In this document: positions 34,900-43,384 of the stretch, piece after piece
Layout of the letters: every line of letters begins with the position of its first letter
Position numbering within the stretch: position 1 is the stretch's first letter
Source of the DNA: Flavobacteria bacterium BBFL7
Lineage (GTDB): Bacteria; Bacteroidota; Bacteroidia; Flavobacteriales; Flavobacteriaceae
Reading direction: 5' to 3'
Assembly (NCBI GenBank): GCA_000153385.1
Contig: CH672374.1
Location: 1,800,544-1,864,543 of the forward strand
DNA length: 64,000 nucleotides
Program-made: the position numbers and the translations under genes
The notes under the pieces: model-generated
Told to the model about the DNA's origin: nothing
Database searches by the model: none
The model's input: only the letters and a program-made list of their open reading frames with translations

Positions 34900-37800
34900 A
34901 TGAATAACTTTCAAATCATAGAGCACAAGCTCAAACGTTTTATTAAAAAATACTATACTAATGAGATCATCCGTGGTGTGATTTTATTTTTAGCTATAGG
35001 ATTACTTTATTTTTTATTTACCGTAGTAATAGAACATTTTCTATGGTTAAGTTCATTAGGTAGAACGATATTATTTGGTCTATTTATAGTAGTGCAAGTA
35101 GCGTTACTGTTCAAATTTGTTGGGATTCCAATAGCCAGACTTTTAAAACTATTTTCAGGTATTGATTTTAGGGATGCTAGTTCGATAATAGGAACTCATT
35201 TTCCCGAAGTGTCAGATAAGTTGATTAATGTTTTACAATTACATAAAAATGGAGGTGATGATGAGCTTACCTGGGCTAGTATTAATCAAAAAAGCGAAGA
35301 GTTAAAACCGATACCATTTTCTCTTGCAATAGACTTTAAAAAAAATAGTGCTTACCTTAAATATCTTGCCATTCCTGTTTTAATAATAGCCGCACTTTTT
35401 TTTACAGGTAATAATGATGTCATCACAGAAAGTTCAAAACGTGTCGCAGATTTTAATAATGAGTATATACCACCAGCACCATTTACTTTTAAGTTACTTA
35501 ATGAAGATTTAAACACCTTACAAAAACGTGACTTTAAACTTAATGTAGAAGTTGCTGGAAGAACAATCCCAGAAAACGCAAGTATAAACTTCAATAATCA
35601 AACTTATTACTTAACTCAAGAAGCTCCGGGAAGATTTAGTTTTGTATTTACTAATCCATTGACAGATACTCCATTTTATCTTAAAGCAAATGAAGTGCGT
35701 AGTGAAAATTTTGAACTTACTGTTGATGATGTTCCTTCCATTAATAAATTTCAGTTGGTGATGGACTATCCATCTTACACGGGTAAGAAAGATGAGGTTA
35801 TAAAAAGCACAGGAAACGCTTTGGTTCCACAGGGAACTAAGATTACCTGGAAGTTAGAAACCGCTGCCACAGACCATGTAGATTTTAAATATACTAACGC
35901 TGTAGAGTCGTTTGAAAAAGATGGTAATGATTTCGCTTTCGCGAAAGCGATATTAAAACCAATTAAATATGCTATTTCAACCAGTAATAATCATGTTAAA
36001 GATTTTGAAGAATTAAACTTTAAAATTGAAGTATCCAAAGATGAGTATCCAGAATTAACAATGGAAATGAAGAAAGACAGTATACAAAATAGTGTACTTT
36101 ATTTTAGAGGTCAGGCAGCAGATGATTATGGTATTAAGAAAATACAACTAGTTTATTTTGATAGTCAGGATAGTTCAAATAAACAGATTTATGAGTTAGG
36201 TAAAAATCGTGGAACATTTGACCAATTTTTGTTCACTTTTCCTGGTAATCTGCCTTTAATTGGTGGAATAGATTATCAATTCTATTTTGAAGTAATTGAT
36301 AATGATGCTGTTAATAACTTTAAGAGCTCAAAAAGTCAAGTTTTTGGTTTTAAAAAATCAACCAAAGAAGAAGAAGAACAGCAACAATTACAAGATCAAA
36401 AAAAATCTTTAGAAGAGTTAGAAAAATCACTACAAGAACAAGAAAAACAACAAGAAGAATTAAAGGAAATAAGTCAAGAACAAATTGAGAAGAAACAACG
36501 TGGCTTTAACGATAAAAAGAAGTTAGAACAAGCTCTAAAGAATCAACAAGATCAAGAACGTGAAATGCGTCAACAAATGGAGAAAATGAGGGATAACCTA
36601 GAGAAATCTAATCCTGATAAAGATCCTATGAAAGATGCTCTTAAAGAACGTCTTCAACAAAGTGAAGAGGAAATTAAAAAAAATGAAGAGTTACTTAAAG
36701 AACTACAAGAGTATCAGGATAAACTAAGTAAAGAAGATCTTAAAGAAAAAATTGAGAAAGCTCAAAAGAATTCAAAACAACAAAAACGTAATTTGAAACA
36801 ATTACTAGAGCTCACTAAAATGTATTATGTGACTCAAAAGTATGAGCAAATGATAGATAAGCTTAAAGATTTATCTGATAAGCAAGAGGAACAATCTAAA
36901 AAGCAAGGTGAAAAGAATAAAAAGTCCGAACAAGATTCTTTAAATCAGGAATACAAAGATTGGGAAAAGGAATTACAGGAACTAGAGAAAGAAAACAATG
37001 GTCTTAAAAAGCCGATGAAGTTAGATTTTGATCCACTTAATTCTCCAGAGATAAAGGAAGAACAACAACAATCTAGCGAGGATCTGGATAATTCTAAAAC
37101 ACAAGATGCCAAGAAAAAGCAAAAGAGTGCTGCAGATAAAATGAAGCAACAAGCTCAAGCAATGCAAGCGCAATTGAGTTCTGGTAAATCTGAAAAATTG
37201 AAAGAAGACGCAGATATGCTTAGACAGATATTAGATAATCTGATTGTATTTTCAAAGGAGCAAGAAAACGTCCTTAATGGTGTTAAGAATTTGAATAGGA
37301 ACAGTCCAAATTTTGGTAAAAAACTAAAAGTCCAAAAAGATTTAGAAAAAGCATTTAAGCATGTTGATGATAGTTTATTTGCTTTAGCTTCTCGTAATCC
37401 TGAGGTTGGAATTGATATCAATCGAGAAGTAACTGATATTTATTACTATATTGATAAATCTTTAGTACAACTAAGTGATTTTGAGATGAATAAGGGTCAA
37501 ATATCTCAACAATTTACATTAAATAGTGCTAATAAGCTTGCTAACTTATTAAGTAGTGCCATGGATGCTATGAATAATGCTATGGCTTTACCTGGCAAAG
37601 GTGAAGGTGAACCTGGAGAAGGTCAAAGTTCAGGTTTTCAATTACCTGATATTATAAAAAAACAGGAATCTTTGATGAAAGATGGTGGTGATGGTAAGGA
37701 AGGTGATGATGGTAAAAAACCTGGTGACGGTGAAGGAAAGAAACCAGGTGAAGGACAACCTGGAGAATCAGGTCCGCCTGGCCAAGGCGGCAAAGATGGT

Positions 37801-38442
37801 CAGGAAGGACAATCTGGAGAAGGCGGACAGTCTGGAGAAGGTGGTGATAGTGGGCAAGGCGGTAAAGATGGTAATGGAAGTACTGGCGAATCTGGTCAAG
37901 GCGGTAATAGCGGTCAGGGCGGTCAAGGTTCTAATGGTGAAGGATCCAACGGCGATGGTAGCAACAGCGGTAATAGTTCAGGTGATGGTTCAGGTGATGA
38001 ACAAGGTGGCTATAAAGAATCTGAAGAAGAAAGTGCTAGAATCTATGAAATTTACAAGAAACAGCAAGAGTTAAGAAACCAATTAGAAGATATGATCCGT
38101 CAGGAAGGATTGGAAGGTTTAGTTGATGAAATTACTGATAAAATGAAGGCAGTGGAACGTAAGTTGTTGGATCAAGGTTTTAATCGTGATGTTCAAAATC
38201 AAATGATGGAAATACAACATGATTTATTGAAATTAAAGGATGCTGGTTTACAGCAAGGAAAAGAAGATCAAAGAGAAGCAAACACTAATTTTAAGGATTA
38301 TAATAATACCACTAAGTCAGATCTTCCAGACGCTTCTTTGTATTTTAATAGTAAGGAGATTTTAAATAGACAAGTACTACCTTTGCAGCAAGAATATAAA
38401 GCGAAAGTAAAGGAGTATTTTAAAGAAGATGGTGGACTTTAA
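34900..38442 (+). CDS. DUF4175 family large membrane protein with coiled coil and collagen-like region
   Basis: 1180 residues. Two to three membrane helices lie in the first 175 residues (ILFLAIGLLYFLFTVVIEHF, ILFGLFIVVQVALLFKFVG, YLAIPVLIIAALFFTG). A beta-rich extracytoplasmic part follows. From about residue 490 to 760 a Glu/Lys/Gln-rich coiled coil dominates (EEEQQQLQDQKKSLEELEKS). From roughly 905 to 1040 comes a glycine-rich low-complexity run with GxxG steps (GEGQPGESGPPGQGGKDGQ). A short C-terminal helical domain closes it. DUF4175 proteins are widespread in Bacteroidota with unknown role. The stop overlaps ybeY by 14 bp. Palindrome copy 10 encodes AFAKA near residue 347. Confidence 0.85.
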   Translation: MNNFQIIEHKLKRFIKKYYTNEIIRGVILFLAIGLLYFLFTVVIEHFLWLSSLGRTILFGLFIVVQVALLFKFVGIPIARLLKLFSGIDFRDASSIIGTHFPEVSDKLINVLQLHKNGGDDELTWASINQKSEELKPIPFSLAIDFKKNSAYLKYLAIPVLIIAALFFTGNNDVITESSKRVADFNNEYIPPAPFTFKLLNEDLNTLQKRDFKLNVEVAGRTIPENASINFNNQTYYLTQEAPGRFSFVFTNPLTDTPFYLKANEVRSENFELTVDDVPSINKFQLVMDYPSYTGKKDEVIKSTGNALVPQGTKITWKLETAATDHVDFKYTNAVESFEKDGNDFAFAKAILKPIKYAISTSNNHVKDFEELNFKIEVSKDEYPELTMEMKKDSIQNSVLYFRGQAADDYGIKKIQLVYFDSQDSSNKQIYELGKNRGTFDQFLFTFPGNLPLIGGIDYQFYFEVIDNDAVNNFKSSKSQVFGFKKSTKEEEEQQQLQDQKKSLEELEKSLQEQEKQQEELKEISQEQIEKKQRGFNDKKKLEQALKNQQDQEREMRQQMEKMRDNLEKSNPDKDPMKDALKERLQQSEEEIKKNEELLKELQEYQDKLSKEDLKEKIEKAQKNSKQQKRNLKQLLELTKMYYVTQKYEQMIDKLKDLSDKQEEQSKKQGEKNKKSEQDSLNQEYKDWEKELQELEKENNGLKKPMKLDFDPLNSPEIKEEQQQSSEDLDNSKTQDAKKKQKSAADKMKQQAQAMQAQLSSGKSEKLKEDADMLRQILDNLIVFSKEQENVLNGVKNLNRNSPNFGKKLKVQKDLEKAFKHVDDSLFALASRNPEVGIDINREVTDIYYYIDKSLVQLSDFEMNKGQISQQFTLNSANKLANLLSSAMDAMNNAMALPGKGEGEPGEGQSSGFQLPDIIKKQESLMKDGGDGKEGDDGKKPGDGEGKKPGEGQPGESGPPGQGGKDGQEGQSGEGGQSGEGGDSGQGGKDGNGSTGESGQGGNSGQGGQGSNGEGSNGDGSNSGNSSGDGSGDEQGGYKESEEESARIYEIYKKQQELRNQLEDMIRQEGLEGLVDEITDKMKAVERKLLDQGFNRDVQNQMMEIQHDLLKLKDAGLQQGKEDQREANTNFKDYNNTTKSDLPDASLYFNSKEILNRQVLPLQQEYKAKVKEYFKEDGGL
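35934..35949. repeat. Dispersed palindrome copy 10 (in DUF4175 CDS)
   Basis: CGCTTTCGCGAAAGCG, perfect 16 bp, read as Phe-Ala-Phe-Ala-Lys-Ala. Confidence 0.95.
37602..38013 (+). repeat. Glycine-codon-rich low-complexity tandem region
   Basis: Imperfect repeats of GGT/GGC-rich units (for example CAAGGCGGTAATAGCGGT) encode runs of Gly with Ser, Gln, Glu, Asp and Lys. The region is locally much richer in G than the neighbouring sequence. Confidence 0.85.
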
Positions 38443-38848
38443 TTATCAATTTGATTTTAAATTAACTGATGAGATTTATTTTTCTAAGTGGTTGGATGCT
38501 ATTGCATCTTCTGAAAATAAATCTATTGGCGATTTATCTTATGTTTTCTGCACTGATGAATTTCTATTAGATATCAATCAACAGTATTTAAATCATGATA
38601 CTCTTACAGATATTATCACATTTGATTATTGTGATGACCAACTCATTCATGGCGAAATTTATATTTCTATAGATAGGGTTAAGGAAAACGCTTCAGATTT
38701 TCAAGTAACTTTTACTGAGGAGTTACTTAGGGTAATGGCACATGGTTTGCTTCATCTGTTAGGCTATGGAGATAAATTGGATGAGGAAAAAGTTATAATG
38801 CGTTTAAAAGAAGATGAAAAAATTAATATGTTTCACGTGAAACAATAG
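38429..38848 (+). CDS. ybeY: Endoribonuclease YbeY (rRNA maturation factor)
   Basis: 139 residues. The metal site motif is AHGLLHLLGYGDKLDEE. The third His of the enterobacterial HGxLHLxGYDH is replaced, as I recall for Bacteroidota YbeY. The central DTLTDIITFDYCDDQLIHGEIYIS is diagnostic. YbeY matures the 3' end of 16S rRNA and assists ribosome quality control. Its last codons (MFHVKQ) are encoded by a parS site. It overlaps the DUF4175 gene by 14 bp and lies 2 bp before mnmG. Confidence 0.92.
   Translation: MVDFNYQFDFKLTDEIYFSKWLDAIASSENKSIGDLSYVFCTDEFLLDINQQYLNHDTLTDIITFDYCDDQLIHGEIYISIDRVKENASDFQVTFTEELLRVMAHGLLHLLGYGDKLDEEKVIMRLKEDEKINMFHVKQ
38829..38844. promoter_or_regulatory. parS: parS centromere site 1 (ParB-binding)
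   Basis: TGTTTCACGTGAAACA is identical to the canonical 16-bp parS palindrome recognised by chromosomal ParB/Spo0J across bacteria. It is embedded in the last codons of ybeY, just ahead of mnmG. Confidence 0.93.
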
Positions 38849-38850
38849 GT

Positions 38851-40722
38851 ATGTTTGATAGAGAATATGATGTAATAGTTGTTGGTGCAGGACATGCTGG
38901 TAGTGAAGCTGCTGCGGTCGCTGCTAATATGGGTTCAAGTACATTGTTGGTTACTATGAATCTTGAGACTATAGGGCAAATGTCTTGTAATCCTGCAATG
39001 GGTGGTATTGCTAAAGGGCAAATTGTCAGAGAAATTGATGCTTTAGGAGGATTAAGTGGAATAGTGTCAGACAAAAGTGCTATTCAGTTTAAAATGCTTA
39101 ATCAATCTAAAGGTCCTGCAATGTGGTCACCTAGAACCCAGAATGACAGAATGCGTTTTTCTGAAGAATGGCGTATGCAATTAGAAGCTATACCGCTGTT
39201 GGATTTTTATCAAGAGATGGTAGCCGGATTAATTATTGAAGATGAAAAAGTTGTTGGTGTTCGTACGTCTTTAGGAATCGAAATCAGATCTAAAGCTGTA
39301 GTCCTTACCAACGGTACTTTCTTAAATGGACTGATACATATCGGCGATAAGCAATTTGGTGGTGGTAGAGCAGGCGAGCGCGCTTCTACTGGAATTACTG
39401 GTCAATTAGTTGATTTAGGATTTGAGTCTGGTAGGATGAAAACGGGAACTCCTCCTAGAGTTGATGGTCGTTCTTTAGACTATTCTAAAATGGAACCGCA
39501 ACCTGGTGATGCCGTTACATCAAAATTTAGTTATAGTAATCTGACCTCTTCGTTGAAAAATCAAAGAGATTGTCATATGACCTATACAAGTCCTGAAGTT
39601 CATAATTTGTTACGTGAAGGATTTGATAGATCGCCTATGTTTAATGGCAGAATCAAATCTTTGGGTCCTCGATATTGTCCTAGTATCGAAGATAAAATCG
39701 ATCGTTTTGCTGATAAAGACAGGCATCAATTATTTGTAGAACCAGAAGGTTGGAATACTTGTGAAGTGTATGTTAATGGCTTTAGCACTTCACTTCCTGA
39801 AGATGTACAGTTTAAAGCTTTACGTAGTGTAGTAGGTTTTGAAAAAGTAAAGTTTTTCAGACCAGGTTACGCTATTGAATATGACTATTTTCCACCTACT
39901 CAATTAAAACATACGTTAGAGACTAAGCTCATTGATGGTTTATATTTTGCTGGTCAGATAAATGGTACTACAGGATATGAAGAAGCCGCTTCTCAAGGCC
40001 TAATGGCTGGTATAAATGCAGTTCGTAAAATAAGAGAAGAAGAGCCATTCATTCTAAAAAGAGATGAAGCTTATATTGGTGTGCTTGTTGATGATTTAAT
40101 AACTAAGGGAACCGAGGAACCTTATAGAATGTTTACATCACGAGCTGAATATCGAACCTTGTTACGACAAGATAATGCAGATTTAAGGTTAACACCTAGA
40201 GCTGTGGATTTAGGTATTGTAACTGATGAATCTCTTAAAAGAGTTGAGCGTAAAGCAACTGAATCGGAAAAAATGGTTCAGTTTTTACGGGATACAAGTT
40301 ATGATTTCAAAGAGATGAACAATCTGTTAGTTGCTAAGGGTAGTAAACAAGTGACTCAGAATGATAAGTTGTTTAAAGTTTTTTCTAGACCACAGGTGAA
40401 TCTTGAAGATATTAAGACGATTTCTCAGGTTAAAGGCTATTTAAAGGAGAATGATTTAGATGACGACATTTTAGAACAAGTTGAGGTTCATGTCAAATAT
40501 GCTGGCTACATTGCAAAAGAAAAAGATAATGCTGATAAATTACACAGATTAGAAAATGTGAAAATTCCATCTGATTATGATTTTAAATCCATTAAGTCTC
40601 TTTCCTATGAGGCACGCGAAAAATTAACTACAATCCAACCAGCAACAGTCTCCCAAGCATCTCGTATTTCTGGAGTTTCTCCTAGTGATATTTCGGTGTT
40701 ATTAGTACATATGGGCAGATAG
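38851..40722 (+). CDS. mnmG: tRNA uridine 5-carboxymethylaminomethyl modification enzyme MnmG (GidA)
   Basis: 623 residues, the usual size. The FAD dinucleotide-binding motif is VVGAGHAGSEAA near the N-terminus. Further conserved blocks are NPAMGGIAKGQIVREIDALGG, RMKTGTPPRVDGRSLDY, GQINGTTGYEEAASQGLMAGINA and MFTSRAEYRTLLRQDNADLRL. With MnmE it installs the cmnm5 group at the wobble uridine of several tRNAs. A parS site lies at each end: one 7 bp before the start and one overlapping the stop codon. gidA genes often lie near oriC, which fits the parS sites. Confidence 0.97.
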   Translation: MFDREYDVIVVGAGHAGSEAAAVAANMGSSTLLVTMNLETIGQMSCNPAMGGIAKGQIVREIDALGGLSGIVSDKSAIQFKMLNQSKGPAMWSPRTQNDRMRFSEEWRMQLEAIPLLDFYQEMVAGLIIEDEKVVGVRTSLGIEIRSKAVVLTNGTFLNGLIHIGDKQFGGGRAGERASTGITGQLVDLGFESGRMKTGTPPRVDGRSLDYSKMEPQPGDAVTSKFSYSNLTSSLKNQRDCHMTYTSPEVHNLLREGFDRSPMFNGRIKSLGPRYCPSIEDKIDRFADKDRHQLFVEPEGWNTCEVYVNGFSTSLPEDVQFKALRSVVGFEKVKFFRPGYAIEYDYFPPTQLKHTLETKLIDGLYFAGQINGTTGYEEAASQGLMAGINAVRKIREEEPFILKRDEAYIGVLVDDLITKGTEEPYRMFTSRAEYRTLLRQDNADLRLTPRAVDLGIVTDESLKRVERKATESEKMVQFLRDTSYDFKEMNNLLVAKGSKQVTQNDKLFKVFSRPQVNLEDIKTISQVKGYLKENDLDDDILEQVEVHVKYAGYIAKEKDNADKLHRLENVKIPSDYDFKSIKSLSYEAREKLTTIQPATVSQASRISGVSPSDISVLLVHMGR

Positions 40723-40736
40723 TTTCACGTGAAACA
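40721..40736. promoter_or_regulatory. parS: parS centromere site 2 (ParB-binding)
   Basis: AGTTTCACGTGAAACA differs from the canonical parS only in its first base. It begins in the mnmG stop codon and ends directly at the ATG of the next gene. Confidence 0.9.
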
Positions 40737-41582
40737 ATGAAAAAAAACAATAATTACTCAGAGCATTTTCTTTCTTTAAAGGACTATTTTTTAACTCAAG
40801 AATCATTTGAACTTTATAAAGATCCTTCTTCTGGAGTTCTTAAAACTATTCCTCAACCAGAGCTTTTAGAAGTTTATTATGAAAGTGAGGATTATCTATC
40901 TCATGATGATTCTCAAAGTTCTTTATTTGCCAAGTGCTATCAATTTGCAAAAAAATGGAATCTTAGAAGTAAGAAACGATTAATTGCAGGTTATGCTCAA
41001 AAAGGAAAAATATTGGACATAGGTGCTGGAGTAGGAGATGTAGTAGGCGTGTTAAAAAATGATGGTTGGGATGCTATAGGTTATGAGCCTAGTGAAAAAG
41101 CAAGATCTGTTGCCACTAAGAAAGGTGTAGAATTATTAGATAATACAGACTCTATAAGTTCTGACAGTATTAAAGTGATTAGTATGTACCATGTTTTGGA
41201 ACATGTTCGAGATTTTGGTGATCAAATTAATCAAATTAAAAACTGGCTTACTAAAGATGGTATTTTGATATTAGCATTGCCAAATTACAATTCCTATGAT
41301 GCAAAATATTTTAAGCAACACTGGGCAGGTTTTGATGTGCCTAGGCATTTATATCACTTTAATAAAGAGTCTATAGGAATTATCTTTCAAGATGATTTCG
41401 AGCTCATAGAAACTAAACCTATGTGGTTTGACAGTTTTTATGTATCCATATTATCTGCTCGTTATCAGAAAAGAAAATTTCCTTTTCTTTTTGGTGTATG
41501 GATAGGTTTTTTATCGAATTGCGTAGCATTGTTCTCTAAAGAGCCATCTTCACTAGTTTACGTCCTTAAAAAAGGACTTTAA
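40737..41582 (+). CDS. Class I SAM-dependent methyltransferase
   Basis: 281 residues, soluble. The SAM-binding motif I is GKILDIGAGVGDVVGVLKNDG at about residue 80, with the acidic motif II in AIGYEPSE and a methyltransferase-11/23-type ISMYHVLEHVRDF block. The substrate is unknown; the family often acts on ubiquinone-like or glycan precursors. The C-terminal HFNKESIGIIFQDDFELIETKP resembles the methyltransferases of sugar biosynthesis loci. Its start codon abuts a parS site, 14 bp past the mnmG stop, so it probably shares the mnmG transcript. Confidence 0.85.
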   Translation: MKKNNNYSEHFLSLKDYFLTQESFELYKDPSSGVLKTIPQPELLEVYYESEDYLSHDDSQSSLFAKCYQFAKKWNLRSKKRLIAGYAQKGKILDIGAGVGDVVGVLKNDGWDAIGYEPSEKARSVATKKGVELLDNTDSISSDSIKVISMYHVLEHVRDFGDQINQIKNWLTKDGILILALPNYNSYDAKYFKQHWAGFDVPRHLYHFNKESIGIIFQDDFELIETKPMWFDSFYVSILSARYQKRKFPFLFGVWIGFLSNCVALFSKEPSSLVYVLKKGL

Positions 41583-41709
41583 GCCTTTTTAAGCGCTTTT
41601 TAAGTTAACTTCAATATAAACCCTTGTTTTTTTTAGAACCATTGTTTAATCTACTTTAATTAATCAATTTTTAATAAGTTTAAATTATACTAATTAATTT
41701 ACTGATAGG

Positions 41710-42102
41710 TTATATTGATTGTATCCAAAATAGCCCAAAAACAACAAGAAGAAAATATATAGCCGTTCTTCCAGCACCTCTATAATCTTGTAGAATTCTA
41801 AGCCCGATGAGAAGAATTAAAAATAAAATACCTGTAATTATTAATCCTATTTCACTTAGAGCAATATCTTGATCTATTATTAAATCATAAATACCTAAGG
41901 CTAGAAAAGAGGTCACTATTATCTCTAGACCTAAAATGATGATTAAGGATAATTTTACTAGAAATGGTGGAAGATGATTTTTGTACATTTCTATATAATC
42001 CTTAAGAGTCTTATTCCAAACAAATAATTTTTCATAAGCTGAAATAATTATCGTCAGAAGTAAAAAAACTAGAATTAAAATAGGACCAGAATAAGTAATC
42101 AA
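41710..42102 (-). CDS. Four-helix membrane protein, possibly DoxX-like
   Basis: 130 residues with four predicted transmembrane helices (about 5-24, 48-70, 80-98, 108-128) and a basic loop GLRILQDYRGAGRTAIYF. The short four-helix arrangement recalls DoxX/MauE-like proteins, but the diagnostic motifs are not clear, so the family is uncertain. It is in the same direction as holB, downstream of it by 77 bp. Confidence 0.6.
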   Translation of the reverse strand: MITYSGPILILVFLLLTIIISAYEKLFVWNKTLKDYIEMYKNHLPPFLVKLSLIIILGLEIIVTSFLALGIYDLIIDQDIALSEIGLIITGILFLILLIGLRILQDYRGAGRTAIYFLLVVFGLFWIQSI

Positions 42103-42179
42103 CAGAAAGAATTTTTAACGAAAGGTAAAATTAATACCTTTTTATAATTAATTCCTAATTTTCAACAGGTTAACTACTT

Positions 42180-43310
42180 TTAAGCAGATTTATGAATAAG
42201 ACGAGTAAGTCCTATTGCTAGGTCTGTTAGAATAACTTTACCATTACCATTTCTTTCAATATGGTATATAGCCTTCTCTATCTCATCACTTATAGGTTGT
42301 ATACGATGACCTTCTATAAATGGAGCAAACTTTTCTAATTTAAAATCTGGCATTTGTGGTGTTAAATAAACCGCACTATTTGCCTTATAATTAAGTAGCA
42401 TTGCTTGTCTGAAATATTCTAGACAATAAAGTAAAAAGCGTTTTTGAGTTTCTCGATTAGTAGCGGCTATCATATCTGCCCACGCAATTAAATCGTTGAT
42501 TGCAGACTTGCGCCCACGCGCAGCAAATGCCGTACGTACCCATGTAACAAACCATTTCTCAAAATCTATATCTTCAGAAATATTGTTAATAGACTGTACA
42601 GCTTTATTATAATCACCATTAGATTGCCTTGCGATTTGTTGAGCACGCGTTATTTCAAGTCCATTTCTTTCTATCAATCCATTTGCTATGGATTCACTAT
42701 TTAATTTAGGAACATGTAAAAGTTGACATCGAGACTTTATAGTGTTAATGATTTGATCTTCATCTTCAGCTATAAGTAAGAAAACCGTTTTAGCTGGTGG
42801 TTCTTCAATCAGTTTCAATAATTTGTTTGAAGCCTCGGTATTTAATTTATCTGCACCCCAAATTATTAATACTTTGTATCCGCCTTCATAGGACTTAAGA
42901 CTTAATTTAGAAACTATTCTCTTCGCCTCATCTACACCTATCTTGCTTTGTTTTTTTTCAATTTCTATAGTTTGATACCAGTCTGCTAGACTTCCATATG
43001 GCTGGGTTTTTAAAAATTCTCGCCATTCTGTAATAAAATCATCAGATACAGCCTTAGTTTTAATCCTAGCATTATTTGCAACTGGATAAGCAAAATGTAG
43101 ATCTGGATGCGCAATTTGATCCATTTGTGCATTACATCTTTCCTTATCATCGCTACACAATATACTCCTTGCATAAGCTAGAGCTAGAGGTAAAACACCA
43201 CTACCAGTGTGACCTACCATCAACTGCGCATGTGCAATTCTACCGTTTTGAACGGTTGTTTGTAAATGTCTTTTAAGATGTTCTAGACCTATGATATCTT
43301 GATATCGCAT
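42180..43310 (-). CDS. holB: DNA polymerase III delta' subunit
   Basis: 376 residues from the ATG at 43310; a longer frame to 43373 lacks homology-like sequence. It has the AAA+ clamp-loader fold: IIGLEHLKRHLQTTVQNGRIAHAQL, a P-loop-like GHTGSGV without the ATP-binding Lys (delta' does not hydrolyse ATP), KLNTEASNKLLKLIEEPPAKTVFLL and the sensor segment IINTIKSRCQLLHV containing the SRC motif. It loads the beta clamp with DnaX and HolA. It is divergent from pgk. Confidence 0.9.
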   Translation of the reverse strand: MRYQDIIGLEHLKRHLQTTVQNGRIAHAQLMVGHTGSGVLPLALAYARSILCSDDKERCNAQMDQIAHPDLHFAYPVANNARIKTKAVSDDFITEWREFLKTQPYGSLADWYQTIEIEKKQSKIGVDEAKRIVSKLSLKSYEGGYKVLIIWGADKLNTEASNKLLKLIEEPPAKTVFLLIAEDEDQIINTIKSRCQLLHVPKLNSESIANGLIERNGLEITRAQQIARQSNGDYNKAVQSINNISEDIDFEKWFVTWVRTAFAARGRKSAINDLIAWADMIAATNRETQKRFLLYCLEYFRQAMLLNYKANSAVYLTPQMPDFKLEKFAPFIEGHRIQPISDEIEKAIYHIERNGNGKVILTDLAIGLTRLIHKSA

Positions 43311-43354
43311 ACTGCAAATATAAAAGTATAGGCGCGAGGTTGTATCATAACCGC

Positions 43355-43362
43355 TATATTTG
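43355..43362 (+). promoter_or_regulatory. Bacteroidota -7 element for pgk
   Basis: TATATTTG, exact TAnnTTTG, 22 bp before the ATG at 43385. It lies inside the in-frame extension to 43340, so that extension is not likely translated. Confidence 0.6.
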
Positions 43363-43384
43363 TGACCATTCACAACATATAACT

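Noticed and set aside
37682-38074. Open frame over the glycine-repeat region of the DUF4175 gene
   Set aside because: It is a shifted reading of GGT-rich repeats with a Val/Met/Lys-rich, implausible composition; the DUF4175 frame is the real one.
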